Shown here: in pieces, positions 55,943 through 64,000 of the stretch
Numbering within the stretch: the stretch's first letter is position 1
How the letters are laid out: each line of letters opens with the position of its first letter
NCBI GenBank assembly: GCA_019636385.1
Contig: JAHBXT010000003.1
Coordinates: 558,001-622,000 of the forward strand
DNA: 64,000 nt
From: Pirellulaceae bacterium
Lineage (GTDB): Bacteria; Planctomycetota; Planctomycetia; Pirellulales; Pirellulaceae
Direction of reading: 5' to 3'
Translations under genes and position numbers: made by a program
Notes under the pieces: generated by a model
Databases searched by the model: none
What the model was told of the DNA's origin: nothing
The model's input: only the letters and a program-made list of their open reading frames with translations

Positions 55943-56752
55943 ATGGTAGAGATGTGCAGAAATTTGCGAGCTGGCTGCCGGTGGCTTTCGCTACCAATTT
56001 GCATGGTACTGAGTCTGAGTTGTGATCGGGCTCTGGCCCAATGGGAGGGGCGTCAGGATTTATTGGCGTCAGTCGAAAAAACGTTTGGACCTCCCAAAGA
56101 TGCGAAGCTGTTGACTCCTAAAGAGCGAGTCTGGGTCGATCGCCAACATGGTCGGCTGATTGTCGATGGTTACATTGCCGTACAGGAAGGGCCACTGGAA
56201 ATGCTGGCCTGTCCAGTATTTACGAAGGAACACGAGTCGATTGTCGCTCTGTTTTGCAAGGCTGCAACCGTTCACGCAGGGCTGCTGGCAATTGGGGCAC
56301 GGGTCGGTAAGCCGGTTCAGTGGGATCCCGAGTACCGTCCGCCATCGGGCAGTCAAATTCAAATACATGCGTTGTGGCTCGATGAGGGTGGAGAGCGGCA
56401 CAAAATCGACGTTCGCCAGTGGATTCGACAGGCCGGACCGGGCGATAAGCACTTGCAGCACCACTGGGTTTTTGCCGGCAGCGGCTTCTGGGAGGATCCC
56501 GACAGCAAGCTAAAGCGATATTTGGCCGAGTCCGGCGACTTGATCTGCGTATCGAATTTTTCGACGGCGACTTTGGATATTCCTACTAAGAGTACCGAAG
56601 CCAATGCTGGGCTACTGTACGTGGCTTACAGCTCGCGGATTCCCAAACCTGGGACGCCGGTTCGGTTAGTACTGACTGAAGTACAGCCGAACACAGAGCC
56701 GGTGGTGGGCTCGACGGATAATTCAGCCAAAGAGGCTCGACCTGAACCCTGA
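55943..56752 (+). CDS. Exported YdjY-like protein
   Basis: 269 residues with a signal peptide (SLPICMVLSLSCDRALAQWE). Residues about 70-200 match the YdjY pattern: VWVDRQHGRLIVDGYIAVQE, GPLEMLACPVFTKEHESIVA, KAATVHAGLLAIGARVGKPV and HWVFAGSGFWEDPDS, then DLICVSNFSTATLDIP. YdjY domains occur in exported or ferredoxin-like proteins of unknown function, common in planctomycetes. Convergent with the ligase gene (8-base gap). Confidence 0.75.
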   Translation: MVEMCRNLRAGCRWLSLPICMVLSLSCDRALAQWEGRQDLLASVEKTFGPPKDAKLLTPKERVWVDRQHGRLIVDGYIAVQEGPLEMLACPVFTKEHESIVALFCKAATVHAGLLAIGARVGKPVQWDPEYRPPSGSQIQIHALWLDEGGERHKIDVRQWIRQAGPGDKHLQHHWVFAGSGFWEDPDSKLKRYLAESGDLICVSNFSTATLDIPTKSTEANAGLLYVAYSSRIPKPGTPVRLVLTEVQPNTEPVVGSTDNSAKEARPEP

Positions 56753-56760
56753 TGGGGGCG

Positions 56761-58155
56761 CTACTGGAGGCCGATAGCTGCCGGCTGAGCCTGGCCCACT
56801 TGGGCCTCAGCTTCGATTTGGCGAAGGCAACTGATTACCAATCCGAAGGCGATCAGTAAGATGCTGTTCTCAATCGAAGAGTACGAGACTTCATGGAAGG
56901 CCATCTGAATCAAGTGCACGCCTGATACACACAGCGTGACTAGAGCGATACCGCGTGCCCAGTCTTCGGCGTGAGGATGCTGCCACAGCCGCCAGGTCCG
57001 GCGAATAAACGCCACCAACATCAAAAAGTACAGACTGAAGCCCACCAGCCCCAAATCGACCAACAGGCTTAAGTAGCTGTTGTGATGCACATATCCGCGA
57101 ATGGACTCGAGCCGCATGTCGGTGCTGCGGTCCGAAAGAAATTCGGGGGTGGATTCGCAGAACTGATTGAAGCCAAAGCCGGCCACCGGTCGCTCTTTGA
57201 ACATTTGCCAAGAGACGTAGGCGAACGCGCCGCGCATCAACGTGCTCTCGCGAGTCTCTGCGGCCGAATATTCGCGCTTGAAGGCCACCAGGCTGGGGCC
57301 TAGAGTGACTGCCAGCACAATTGCTGCCAGCGCACCCGAGACGATCAGCCCACGCCGTAGGGCACCCTGCAAACCCAGTATGACCAGAATTGCGGCAACG
57401 AAGATCAGCCCCAGCCAAATACTCCGCGTGTAGGTTGCAATAATTGCAACCAAAAAGATGGGCAGCGCTGCGAACGCCATTGTCCAATGCGCTCTGGATT
57501 GTGGATTCATCCACAGAGAAAAGACCGTCACTAGGCTGATGACAGACAGCAAGCACGTGCCCAGCCGCACAGATTGCAACATCGGTCCGCGAGCGCGACC
57601 GAAATGGATGCCCAACGTTGGGTCAGCCACAAAACGCGGGAATACCAGTGGCCACAATTTGGCGACTTCCAATATTGCGGTAATCGCTAGAAAACCTCCC
57701 AAGGCGACCAGAATCCAAAACATGGGCTTCAAACTACTGCGGTTGATTGACGAGCAGCGCACAGCAAAATACAGCGCAAAGGGCACGCAGTAGCCATTGA
57801 TCATGTGCATCAACGTATGGGGTTGTCGGGGCGAAATGGAACCAAGCGGTTGCGTTAACGTGCGAAACGTCAGCCAACACAGGAACACACACGCCAGCAT
57901 GTCCACAGCTTCCCAGCTGCCAATTCGGTATTTCCCCAGCTTCCAACCGCAGATGAAATTGGCCCCCACAGCCAACAGCACAAGTCGATCGGCGGTCCAC
58001 GTCAAACCACCAATTTGGATCGCTTGGAACTCAGCCGGAAAAACGCAGGCAGCCACCAAGAAGATCGCGGACAAGGTAAATGCCGTACTGTATCGAACTG
58101 AAATTGCCCCCCACACCAGCACTGCAGGCAGGACGAATAGCGCCAGCGTTTCCAT
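56761..58155 (-). CDS. O-antigen ligase / polymerase-like membrane protein
   Basis: 464 residues with about 11-12 hydrophobic segments. The large periplasmic loop (about 290-345) contains ESTLMRGAFAYVSWQMFKER and PVAGFGFNQFCESTPEF, then YVHHNSYLSLLVDLGLVGFS, where the H(N)xxL motif matches the Wzy_C/WaaL family. It joins or polymerises surface polysaccharide at the periplasmic face. Placed divergently from a deacetylase and a glycosyltransferase, a small polysaccharide locus. Confidence 0.82.
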   Translation of the reverse strand: METLALFVLPAVLVWGAISVRYSTAFTLSAIFLVAACVFPAEFQAIQIGGLTWTADRLVLLAVGANFICGWKLGKYRIGSWEAVDMLACVFLCWLTFRTLTQPLGSISPRQPHTLMHMINGYCVPFALYFAVRCSSINRSSLKPMFWILVALGGFLAITAILEVAKLWPLVFPRFVADPTLGIHFGRARGPMLQSVRLGTCLLSVISLVTVFSLWMNPQSRAHWTMAFAALPIFLVAIIATYTRSIWLGLIFVAAILVILGLQGALRRGLIVSGALAAIVLAVTLGPSLVAFKREYSAAETRESTLMRGAFAYVSWQMFKERPVAGFGFNQFCESTPEFLSDRSTDMRLESIRGYVHHNSYLSLLVDLGLVGFSLYFLMLVAFIRRTWRLWQHPHAEDWARGIALVTLCVSGVHLIQMAFHEVSYSSIENSILLIAFGLVISCLRQIEAEAQVGQAQPAAIGLQ

Positions 58156-58534
58156 GTCAAATTCGCCGATATGCTTGATGAGTTTAGTCGGTAGCCTGTC
58201 GTTACACGCTGACTCTGTAGTTACGCGCTGAAGGTTAGGTAACGGACGCCAAGAGCGGAATCGCTACGGGTAGAACTAGCAAGCAAGCTTAGCTTCCAGT
58301 TAGCCCCCAGCGCGGGTTGGACTGAAACGCTACCGCACCCGATCGGCGGAGCAAATCCTCAAAGTCGCTTCGATCGTCATGACTGGTTGCAGGCAGTCGA
58401 AGTTTTGTCCCTGGCGGCAGGATCTGTGGATGATCGCCTGCATTCGTATCCCAAGTTTAGATGACTTGATGGTCTGTGCTTGAACGAACATAGGACCGGA
58501 TCAAAACACGGACTGGCACCCTACGAGGACTCTC
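58156..58534. other. Divergent intergenic region, no gene seen
   Basis: 379 bases between the O-antigen-ligase-like and deacetylase genes. No repeat copy, RNA gene or good promoter recognised. GAGGAC before 58535 is the deacetylase ribosome-binding site. Confidence 0.4.
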
Positions 58535-59407
58535 ATGCGTATTCGCGACGCAGCAATTTGGCTTTATCGGCAGATGACCGATCGAAATCGTCAGCAGTTG
58601 CTGCGCCAATTGCGCCGCGACAGCCAGTTCCCTGTTGCCATTCTGTTTTATCATCGAGTGGCGGTCAGCGATATTGACAATCCATGGTCAATCAGCGCAG
58701 GCGATTTCAGACGGCACTTAGATTGGCTGCAGACAAACTGTGATATTGTGTCACTCTGCGCAGCTCAACAGCGAATACGCTCGCCACACAACCAGCGGCT
58801 GGCAGTGGCCATCACCTTTGATGACGGTTATTCAGACAACGCGCGCTATGCGATTCCAGAGCTGGTTGCGCGAGGCTTGCCAGCGACCTACTTTGTTGCT
58901 ACCGACTTTGTCGGTGCACATGTACCCTTCCCGCATGATGCGGATTTGGGCAAGCCCCTGGCGGCCAACTCGCTGGACGAACTGCAGGAGTTTGCGCGGC
59001 AGGGAATTGAATTGGGTGCGCACACCAGATCTCACGTGGATCTAGGGAACGTGACAGATGCCCAAATCTTGAAACATGAAATTGCTGGCAGCGTTGAAGC
59101 TTTAAATCACTGGCTGGGACATCCCTGCCGCTATTTCGCCTTTCCGTACGGCCAGCCACGCAATATGACTCAACAGGCCGTGAATCTGATTCGGCAACTG
59201 AGACTGGCGGGGTTTTGCAGCGCTTATGGAGCGTTCAATTGGCCAGGGCACGAGGGCTATCACTTGCGCAGAATCCACGCCGATCCGGGGCTGGAACGGC
59301 TGAAAAACTGGCTCACGCTGGATTCACGCAAGCTGCTGGATCGCACTGTTTTGCCCTTTGTTGACCAAACACCCGCCTTGCCACATTGTCTGGCCGACTT
59401 CACTTGA
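58535..59407 (+). CDS. Polysaccharide deacetylase (NodB domain)
   Basis: 290 residues, no signal peptide. FLYHRV-like VAILFYHRVAV, then the NodB motifs: VAITFDDGYSDNARYAIPEL (catalytic Asp and metal Asp), GAHTRSHVDLGNV (His-x3-His metal ligands) and YFAFPYGQPRNMTQ (third motif). It removes N- or O-acetyl groups from polysaccharide or lipid-linked sugars. Followed by a glycosyltransferase, so probably in exopolysaccharide assembly. Confidence 0.9.
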   Translation: MRIRDAAIWLYRQMTDRNRQQLLRQLRRDSQFPVAILFYHRVAVSDIDNPWSISAGDFRRHLDWLQTNCDIVSLCAAQQRIRSPHNQRLAVAITFDDGYSDNARYAIPELVARGLPATYFVATDFVGAHVPFPHDADLGKPLAANSLDELQEFARQGIELGAHTRSHVDLGNVTDAQILKHEIAGSVEALNHWLGHPCRYFAFPYGQPRNMTQQAVNLIRQLRLAGFCSAYGAFNWPGHEGYHLRRIHADPGLERLKNWLTLDSRKLLDRTVLPFVDQTPALPHCLADFT

Positions 59408-59416
59408 TTGAATTCC

Positions 59417-59433
59417 CCGCACGGCTCGTGCGG
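59417..59433 (+). terminator. GC hairpin after the deacetylase gene
   Basis: CCGCACG and CGTGCGG form a perfect 7-bp stem around GCT, 9 bases past the stop. No U-run follows. Confidence 0.4.
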
Positions 59434-59496
59434 TAGGTGATTAACCTCCACCGATCGCTAGCCATTTTGGCATATCACTAAAGACTCAATTGCAGT

Positions 59497-59513
59497 CGCG
59501 CCTTGGAGGCGCG
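59497..59513 (+). promoter_or_regulatory. Hairpin overlapping the glycosyltransferase ribosome-binding site
   Basis: CGCGCC and GGCGCG form a 6-bp stem around TTGGA; the Shine-Dalgarno GGAGG is half in the loop and half in the stem, 9 bases before the ATG at 59519. Folding would hide it from the ribosome. Confidence 0.4.
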
Positions 59514-59518
59514 CCATC

Positions 59519-60709
59519 ATGAATCATCGACCTTTACGAATTCAATTTGTAGTAACGAGCTTGCCGGTGGGTGGCGCCGAAACGCTGCTGTTGAATCTAG
59601 TACGCGGCATGGATCGCCATAATTTTGCGCCGGAAGTAGTTTGTTTGAAAGAGCCTGGCGAACTTGGGCAGAGCATGTCCCAGCATGTTCCAGTGCACAG
59701 CCGATTGATAGGCAGCAAATGGGATGTGGGCGTAGTGTTTCGACTGCAACGTCTGTTCAAGCAGCGGCAAGCCGATGCGGTGATCACGGTTGGTGCAGGA
59801 GACAAGATGTTTTGGGGACGACTGGGCGCTAAACTGGCAGGCGTTCCCGTAATCTGTAGCGCATTGCATTCGACAGGTTGGCCCGATGGAGTTGGACGAC
59901 TGAATCGACTGTTGACCTCGATCACCAGCGGCTTCATTGCCGTCGCTACTCCACATGCAGAGTATCTGGTCAAGAAAGAACGTTTCCCAGCAGAACGCGT
60001 GTTTATGATTCCTAACGGAGTTGACGTCGATCGTTTTGTACCACAGCCACAGCAACGTCCATGGCTGCGTCGTGAACTGGGCGTTCCCCTTGACGCGCCG
60101 CTGGTAGGTATCGTCGCCGCGCTCCGCGAAGAAAAAAATCACGAACAATTCGTGCAAGCCGCCGCCGGCGTGCTGCAGCGTTTTCCCAACGCTCACTGGG
60201 TCATCGTGGGGGATGGTCCACAGCGTTCTAAGATTCTGATGGAGATTGAGCGGACCGGTCACGCCGAGCGTTTTCATCTGCTGGGAAGCCGACAGGACAC
60301 GCCGCAAGTATTGGCAGGGTTAGATGTCTTCTGTTTGACCAGTCGCAATGAGGCCAATCCCGTCTCCATCTTGGAAGCTCTGGCGTGTGGCATCCCCGTC
60401 GTGAGTCCCGACGTTGGGTCCATCTCACAAACTGTACAACCCGGAAGGACCGGAATACTTACCAAGCCCTTGGATGCTGGCGATACCTGTCAGGCGATCT
60501 GTCAACTATTGCAAGATCCAGAAGCGTCCCGGCAACTTGGGGTCAATGGACGTCAGATGGTCAGCGCTTCCTGGAGTCTACAGGCAATGATTGAAGGCTA
60601 TCAGCATCTGATCCAGCGACTCTACAACCAGCAGGCGCGACGTTGCGGGCGCCCCGAGTGGACTTGCCGATCGCAGCCGCATACGATTAGCAAGTTGCTG
60701 CAAGCCTAG
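59519..60709 (+). CDS. Glycosyltransferase family 4
   Basis: 396 residues of GT-B fold. The start has the glycine-rich loop VVTSLPVGGAETLLLNLVRG; the C-terminal domain has PNGVDVDRFVPQP, VIVGDGPQRSKI, and the donor-binding ExxxxxxxE region in SRNEANPVSILEALACGIPV then VSPDVGSI. It adds a sugar from an activated donor with retention, probably for surface polysaccharide. Confidence 0.9.
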   Translation: MNHRPLRIQFVVTSLPVGGAETLLLNLVRGMDRHNFAPEVVCLKEPGELGQSMSQHVPVHSRLIGSKWDVGVVFRLQRLFKQRQADAVITVGAGDKMFWGRLGAKLAGVPVICSALHSTGWPDGVGRLNRLLTSITSGFIAVATPHAEYLVKKERFPAERVFMIPNGVDVDRFVPQPQQRPWLRRELGVPLDAPLVGIVAALREEKNHEQFVQAAAGVLQRFPNAHWVIVGDGPQRSKILMEIERTGHAERFHLLGSRQDTPQVLAGLDVFCLTSRNEANPVSILEALACGIPVVSPDVGSISQTVQPGRTGILTKPLDAGDTCQAICQLLQDPEASRQLGVNGRQMVSASWSLQAMIEGYQHLIQRLYNQQARRCGRPEWTCRSQPHTISKLLQA

Positions 60710-61006
60710 TGCGTAGGTCGTTTTGCTATGCGCCACCCGTCTGTTTGGAGCGGCACGAAAAATCCGACCGATCGGCATTGGTTGAATTGCTTGCACAATT
60801 GGGGGGAGTTTTTCGCTATCAATGGCGCGGACGGCGATTCGCGTCTATCTGACTCGGCTGGACTGCCGATTCACCAATCGACTTGGAAGCTTAGCTACGC
60901 GGCAGGACGGTGCGTGGACGAGCCCAATGGTCCTGGCAGTCGCATTCGGCAAGTGCTCGCCGCATACGGGCATTTGCGGCTCAGCAGGCATCTTCGAGGA
61001 GTACAG
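60710..61006 (+). other. Region upstream of the HtrA-type gene, no gene seen
   Basis: 297 bases. The protease frame is open back to 60728 but the sequence there resembles no protease and would bury the signal peptide, so it is treated as leader. No repeat copy seen. Confidence 0.4.
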
Positions 61007-62326
61007 ATGTCAAGATTTCGTCGGCTCACTTGCTTCAGCGCTTACGCAATAGCCTGCGCACTGATGGCCAGTTGCAGCTTGCCTTGCTCGGCACAGATCA
61101 CGTTGCAACCGGGCGCGGACCAGCAGGCAGACATTGCCTGGGGCCCGTCGTCGGCCGATAGCTCCTCGTCGCGCCGTCAGCGCTCGGTGTCCCGCAATGT
61201 GCTGCCCGAGCCCATGGTGCAGCCGCTTGCCGAGTTGCCCGTACCAGGTGGTTTGTCCCTCCAACTGCGGGGCAATGACCCCAGCAGAACGACTGCCAGC
61301 GGATCTGCCACCGACAATCGCGACCAAGAATTTGAATCCATAGTTCGCGAGGCTGAGGCACTGGATCGCCAGCTAGGCTTGATCCGTCGCATTGTACGGT
61401 TTGCTGGCCCCAGCATCGTGCACATTGAGGCCAGCAAGAAGTCGGGGGCCGGCAAGGGCTTTGCTAGCAGTCGCATCGACGAAGCCGGTGCCGGGGTCAT
61501 TGTGGATTTGCCGGGCGGTCAGTATGTGCTGACCAACCGTCACGTGGTGCACCCGGCAGAGCTGTCATCGATACGGCTTGAGCTAAACGACGGTACATCG
61601 TTGCGTCCATCAGGCATTTGGGCTGATCCTGCCACCGACGTGGCGGTGCTGAAGTTGGATGGCAATTCATTCACGGCAGCGCGACTGGGCGATAGCGACC
61701 GGATGGGTATTGGCGACTTTGTGTTGGCTGTCGGTAGTCCGTTTGGACTCAGTCATAGTGTGACCTACGGGATCCTGAGTGCGCGCGGGCGGCGCAATTT
61801 GGAACTGGGCTCGAAGGAGATTGAAGTCCAGGATTTTTTTCAGACCGATGCGGCCATCAACCCCGGTAACAGTGGCGGCCCATTGCTTAATTTGCGCGGC
61901 GAAGTCATCGCCATCAATACAGCCATCGCCAGCAACTCGGGTGGTAACGAAGGTATTGGATTCTCGATCCCCATCAACATGGCGATGGTTGTCGCCGAAC
62001 AGTTGGTTCGTCGCGGCTCGATGCGCCGCAGCTATCTAGGGGTGCAGTTGGAAGTCAATTTCGGTTCTCAAGCAGCGCAAGATATCGGGCTTCCGCTGGG
62101 CCGCGGTGCACTTGTAAAATCGGTTCTGCCCAGTTCGCCAGCAGCACGTGCAGGAATTCAGGTAGGCGATGTTATTTTGGAGTTCAATGGCCGAGCTGTC
62201 GAGAATGATGGCCACCTAGTCAAGATGGTCAGTCTGACACCGGCCGGCAGTCAAGCGGAATTGTCCCTGTTCCGCAAAGGTGCGGTCCACAAGGTTTCCG
62301 CCTTGCTGCAACCTAGCCCTGAATAG
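61007..62326 (+). CDS. HtrA/DegP-type serine protease (S1C)
   Basis: 439 residues from ATG 61007, chosen because GAGGAG lies 7 bases upstream and a signal peptide follows (CFSAYAIACALMASCSLPCS). Catalytic triad: His in LTNRHVVHP, Asp in PATDVAVLKLDG, Ser in TDAAINPGNSGGPLLNLRGE. One PDZ domain at the end (YLGVQLEVNFGSQAAQDIGL; SSPAARAGIQVGDVILEFNG). A periplasmic quality-control protease, DegS-like in having one PDZ but without a membrane anchor after processing. Confidence 0.9.
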   Translation: MSRFRRLTCFSAYAIACALMASCSLPCSAQITLQPGADQQADIAWGPSSADSSSSRRQRSVSRNVLPEPMVQPLAELPVPGGLSLQLRGNDPSRTTASGSATDNRDQEFESIVREAEALDRQLGLIRRIVRFAGPSIVHIEASKKSGAGKGFASSRIDEAGAGVIVDLPGGQYVLTNRHVVHPAELSSIRLELNDGTSLRPSGIWADPATDVAVLKLDGNSFTAARLGDSDRMGIGDFVLAVGSPFGLSHSVTYGILSARGRRNLELGSKEIEVQDFFQTDAAINPGNSGGPLLNLRGEVIAINTAIASNSGGNEGIGFSIPINMAMVVAEQLVRRGSMRRSYLGVQLEVNFGSQAAQDIGLPLGRGALVKSVLPSSPAARAGIQVGDVILEFNGRAVENDGHLVKMVSLTPAGSQAELSLFRKGAVHKVSALLQPSPE

Positions 62327-62588
62327 CGCGCTACCCGGGGATTGTCAGCTCCCCAAAAATCATTCTGCGAATCGTCCGACGTCTGGCTGCACATGTCGGA
62401 CAGGCCTCTGAGACTCGTGCAGGCTCGAATAAATCCCGCTGCACAGCCGCCCCCATCCGCTCCAACACCAGCCGAGGCTTGTGATTGCAGTCGCGGCGGC
62501 GGGTCCTGCCACTATCGAGAAAAATGTGGTAGAACAGACACTTTCAGGTTGCCGACTTAGCACTTCACCTCATGGGAGCAATTTCGAC

Positions 62589-63782
62589 ATGACCAACGGT
62601 CCGCTCAATCGTAAACTCAGGATGGGATTGGTGGGAGGAGGACAGGGATCGTTTATCGGACGCGTGCACTCGATTGCTGCCTGCCTGGACAACCGCGCTA
62701 GCTTGGTGGCCGGGGCATTTTCCAGCGACCCGGCGCGCAGCCACGCGTCCGCCGCTGACTACGATGTATGCAAGAATCGCGCGTACGGTTCCTACCGCGA
62801 GATGTTCGAAAAGGAGAAATCGCTGCCCGCGGACCAGCGCATCGACTTTGTCAGCGTGACGACTCCCAATCACACGCACTACGAAATCTCCAAGGCTGCT
62901 TTGGAAGCAGGTTTTCATGTGGTGTGCGACAAGCCCATGACGTTCGACTTGGCGCAAGCGGAGGACCTGGCAGCCACGGTGGCTGCTAGCGGTTTGGTGT
63001 TTGCCGTGACGCACAACTACACGGGATATCCCCTGGTTCGCCAGGCACGTCAAATGATATTGGCCGGCGAACTGGGCGAGATTCAAGCGATTCGCTCCAA
63101 TTACATTCAAGGCTGGCTGCGCACGCGGCTCGAAGACGCGGATCAAAAACAGGCCGCCTGGAGAACGGATCCAGCGCGAAGTGGCGCCGCCGGTTGCTTC
63201 GGCGACATTGCGACTCATGCCTATAATCTTGGACGGTATATGACTGGGTTGCGGCCAACGGAGATCTCGGCTCACTTACGAGTCTTTGAACCTGGACGCA
63301 AGCTGGACGATTACGGTACAGCGATTATCAAGTTCGAAAATGGTTGCTTAGGCACCGTCACCGCGTCGCAAATCAGTCACGGTCGCGAAAACGATTTGTT
63401 CATCGAAATTGATGGCACGCGGGCTGCGTTGCAGTGGCGACAGGAGGATCCCAACCTGCTTATTGTCCGGCAGAACGGCCAGCCTCATCGGTTGTACACG
63501 CGCGATCCCAACGCTGCGCACATGGCCGGTAGCGGGGCAGCCGCCTGCCGATTGCCCAGCGGACACCCGGAAGGATTTTTCGAGGGGTTTGCCAACGTCT
63601 ACACTGCCGCTTTTGATGCCATGCTGGCGCACAGCCAAGGTCAGGCCGTCGAGCAGAGAGATACGGTCTATCCCAATGTACTGGATGGCGTTGAAGGTAT
63701 GCTGTTTATCCAACAGTCGGTGGCCAGCAGCCAGCAGGCTGGCGCATGGCTGCCATTTAGCTATGCTTTAGCTCGTCGTTGA
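62589..63782 (+). CDS. Gfo/Idh/MocA-family oxidoreductase
   Basis: 397 residues from ATG 62589 (frame open to 62481; GGGAG 10-11 bases before the chosen start). MGLVGGGQGSFIGRVHSIAA is the Rossmann NAD(P) motif; FHVVCDKPMTFDLAQAEDLA holds the family EKP-type lysine (here DKP), with GGCFGDIATHAYNL-like GAAGCFGDIATHAYNLGRYM providing the catalytic Asp/His. It oxidises or reduces sugars or cyclitols; the exact substrate is unknown. Five bases before the next gene, so probably co-transcribed with it. Confidence 0.9.
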   Translation: MTNGPLNRKLRMGLVGGGQGSFIGRVHSIAACLDNRASLVAGAFSSDPARSHASAADYDVCKNRAYGSYREMFEKEKSLPADQRIDFVSVTTPNHTHYEISKAALEAGFHVVCDKPMTFDLAQAEDLAATVAASGLVFAVTHNYTGYPLVRQARQMILAGELGEIQAIRSNYIQGWLRTRLEDADQKQAAWRTDPARSGAAGCFGDIATHAYNLGRYMTGLRPTEISAHLRVFEPGRKLDDYGTAIIKFENGCLGTVTASQISHGRENDLFIEIDGTRAALQWRQEDPNLLIVRQNGQPHRLYTRDPNAAHMAGSGAAACRLPSGHPEGFFEGFANVYTAAFDAMLAHSQGQAVEQRDTVYPNVLDGVEGMLFIQQSVASSQQAGAWLPFSYALARR

Positions 63783-63787
63783 ACGTT

Positions 63788-64000
63788 ATGACGCAGTACA
63801 ATCGCGCCGTAATCATCGGAGTTGGGCTACTAGGCGGCTCCATCGGCTTGGCCCTGCGCCGCAGACAGCTGGCGCGGACTGTTGTCGGACTTGGGCATCG
63901 CCCGCAAACCTTGCAAACGGCGCTCGAGCTGGGAGCCATCGACTGTGTGTGCAGCGACATTCAGACTGCTTGCAAAGCTGCCGACTTAATCATTGTGTGC
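63788..64000 (+). CDS. Prephenate dehydrogenase-like protein, 3' end beyond the window
   Basis: 71 codons to the window edge. YNRAVIIGVGLLGGSIGLAL then RRRQLARTVVGLGHRPQTL with ALELGAIDCVCSDIQTACKA and ADLIIVC follow TyrA closely: the GxGLLGGSIG nucleotide loop and the ALExGxID segment. It would oxidise prephenate to 4-hydroxyphenylpyruvate in tyrosine synthesis; the catalytic domain is not in view. Confidence 0.85.
   Translation, partial: MTQYNRAVIIGVGLLGGSIGLALRRRQLARTVVGLGHRPQTLQTALELGAIDCVCSDIQTACKAADLIIVC

Noticed and set aside
60728..61006. 93-codon extension of the HtrA-type gene
   Set aside because: It would place the signal peptide in mid-protein. A strong ribosome-binding site supports ATG 61007.

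Overview
The window looks like chromosomal DNA of a planctomycete, probably in or near the Pirellulaceae. The basis is the gene content: two DUF1501 proteins with Tat-type leaders, each paired with a DUF1549/DUF1553 protein (one carrying a planctomycete-type cytochrome c domain), many secreted proteins with no recognisable relatives, and a dnaG-rpoD pair whose sigma factor has a long insert. No rRNA, tRNA or CRISPR array was recognised.

Layout. 1-729 is the end of a phosphotransferase-like gene. 755-3831 (minus) is a potassium-uptake operon: universal stress protein, TrkH/KtrB-type channel, TrkA/KtrA-type RCK subunit. 4133-6713 holds two exported proteins of unknown function and 7019-8113 a tRNA-dihydrouridine synthase. 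8312-8770 is a graveyard of restriction genes (HsdS tail, HsdR head, possible HNH nuclease head). 8785-13440 is the first DUF1501 / PSCyt1-DUF1549-DUF1553 pair.

13758-29508 (minus) is a long type IV pilus / type II secretion operon: pseudopilin, response regulator, sensor kinase, STAS protein, GspE/PilB ATPase, GspF/PilC, PilM, PilN, PilO, a PilP/GspC-like protein, then four pseudopilin-like genes. A secretin (31797-33812) and an HD-GYP gene with a one-base frameshift (29920-31601) lie beside it on the plus strand. The last pilus gene is broken by an IS3-family element (14938-18213) which is itself broken by a group II intron (15043-17028). Both insertions can be removed on paper to the base: deleting the intron restores the transposase frame at the junction, and deleting the IS plus one copy of a 4-bp target duplication restores a 462-codon pilus gene.

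34283-38065 is dnaG-rpoD. 38323-42683 is a sialidase-like protein followed by the second DUF1549/DUF1553 and DUF1501 pair. Then come pgk, a divergent Nramp-family transporter (minus), a large exported helical protein, a TPR protein (minus), dnaA (minus), a beta-propeller lactonase, an unknown 622-residue protein (minus) and a YdjY-like protein. 56761-60709 is a polysaccharide group: O-antigen-ligase-like protein (minus), polysaccharide deacetylase, glycosyltransferase. The window closes with an HtrA-type protease, a Gfo/Idh/MocA oxidoreductase and the start of a prephenate dehydrogenase.

A short motif close to GTAGCTACCGTCGCCAG followed by ACGGTGG recurs singly, in tandem or as inverted pairs in at least five intergenic regions, and looks like a dispersed palindromic repeat family of this genome. 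All assignments come from reading the sequence and remembered family motifs; no database search was run.
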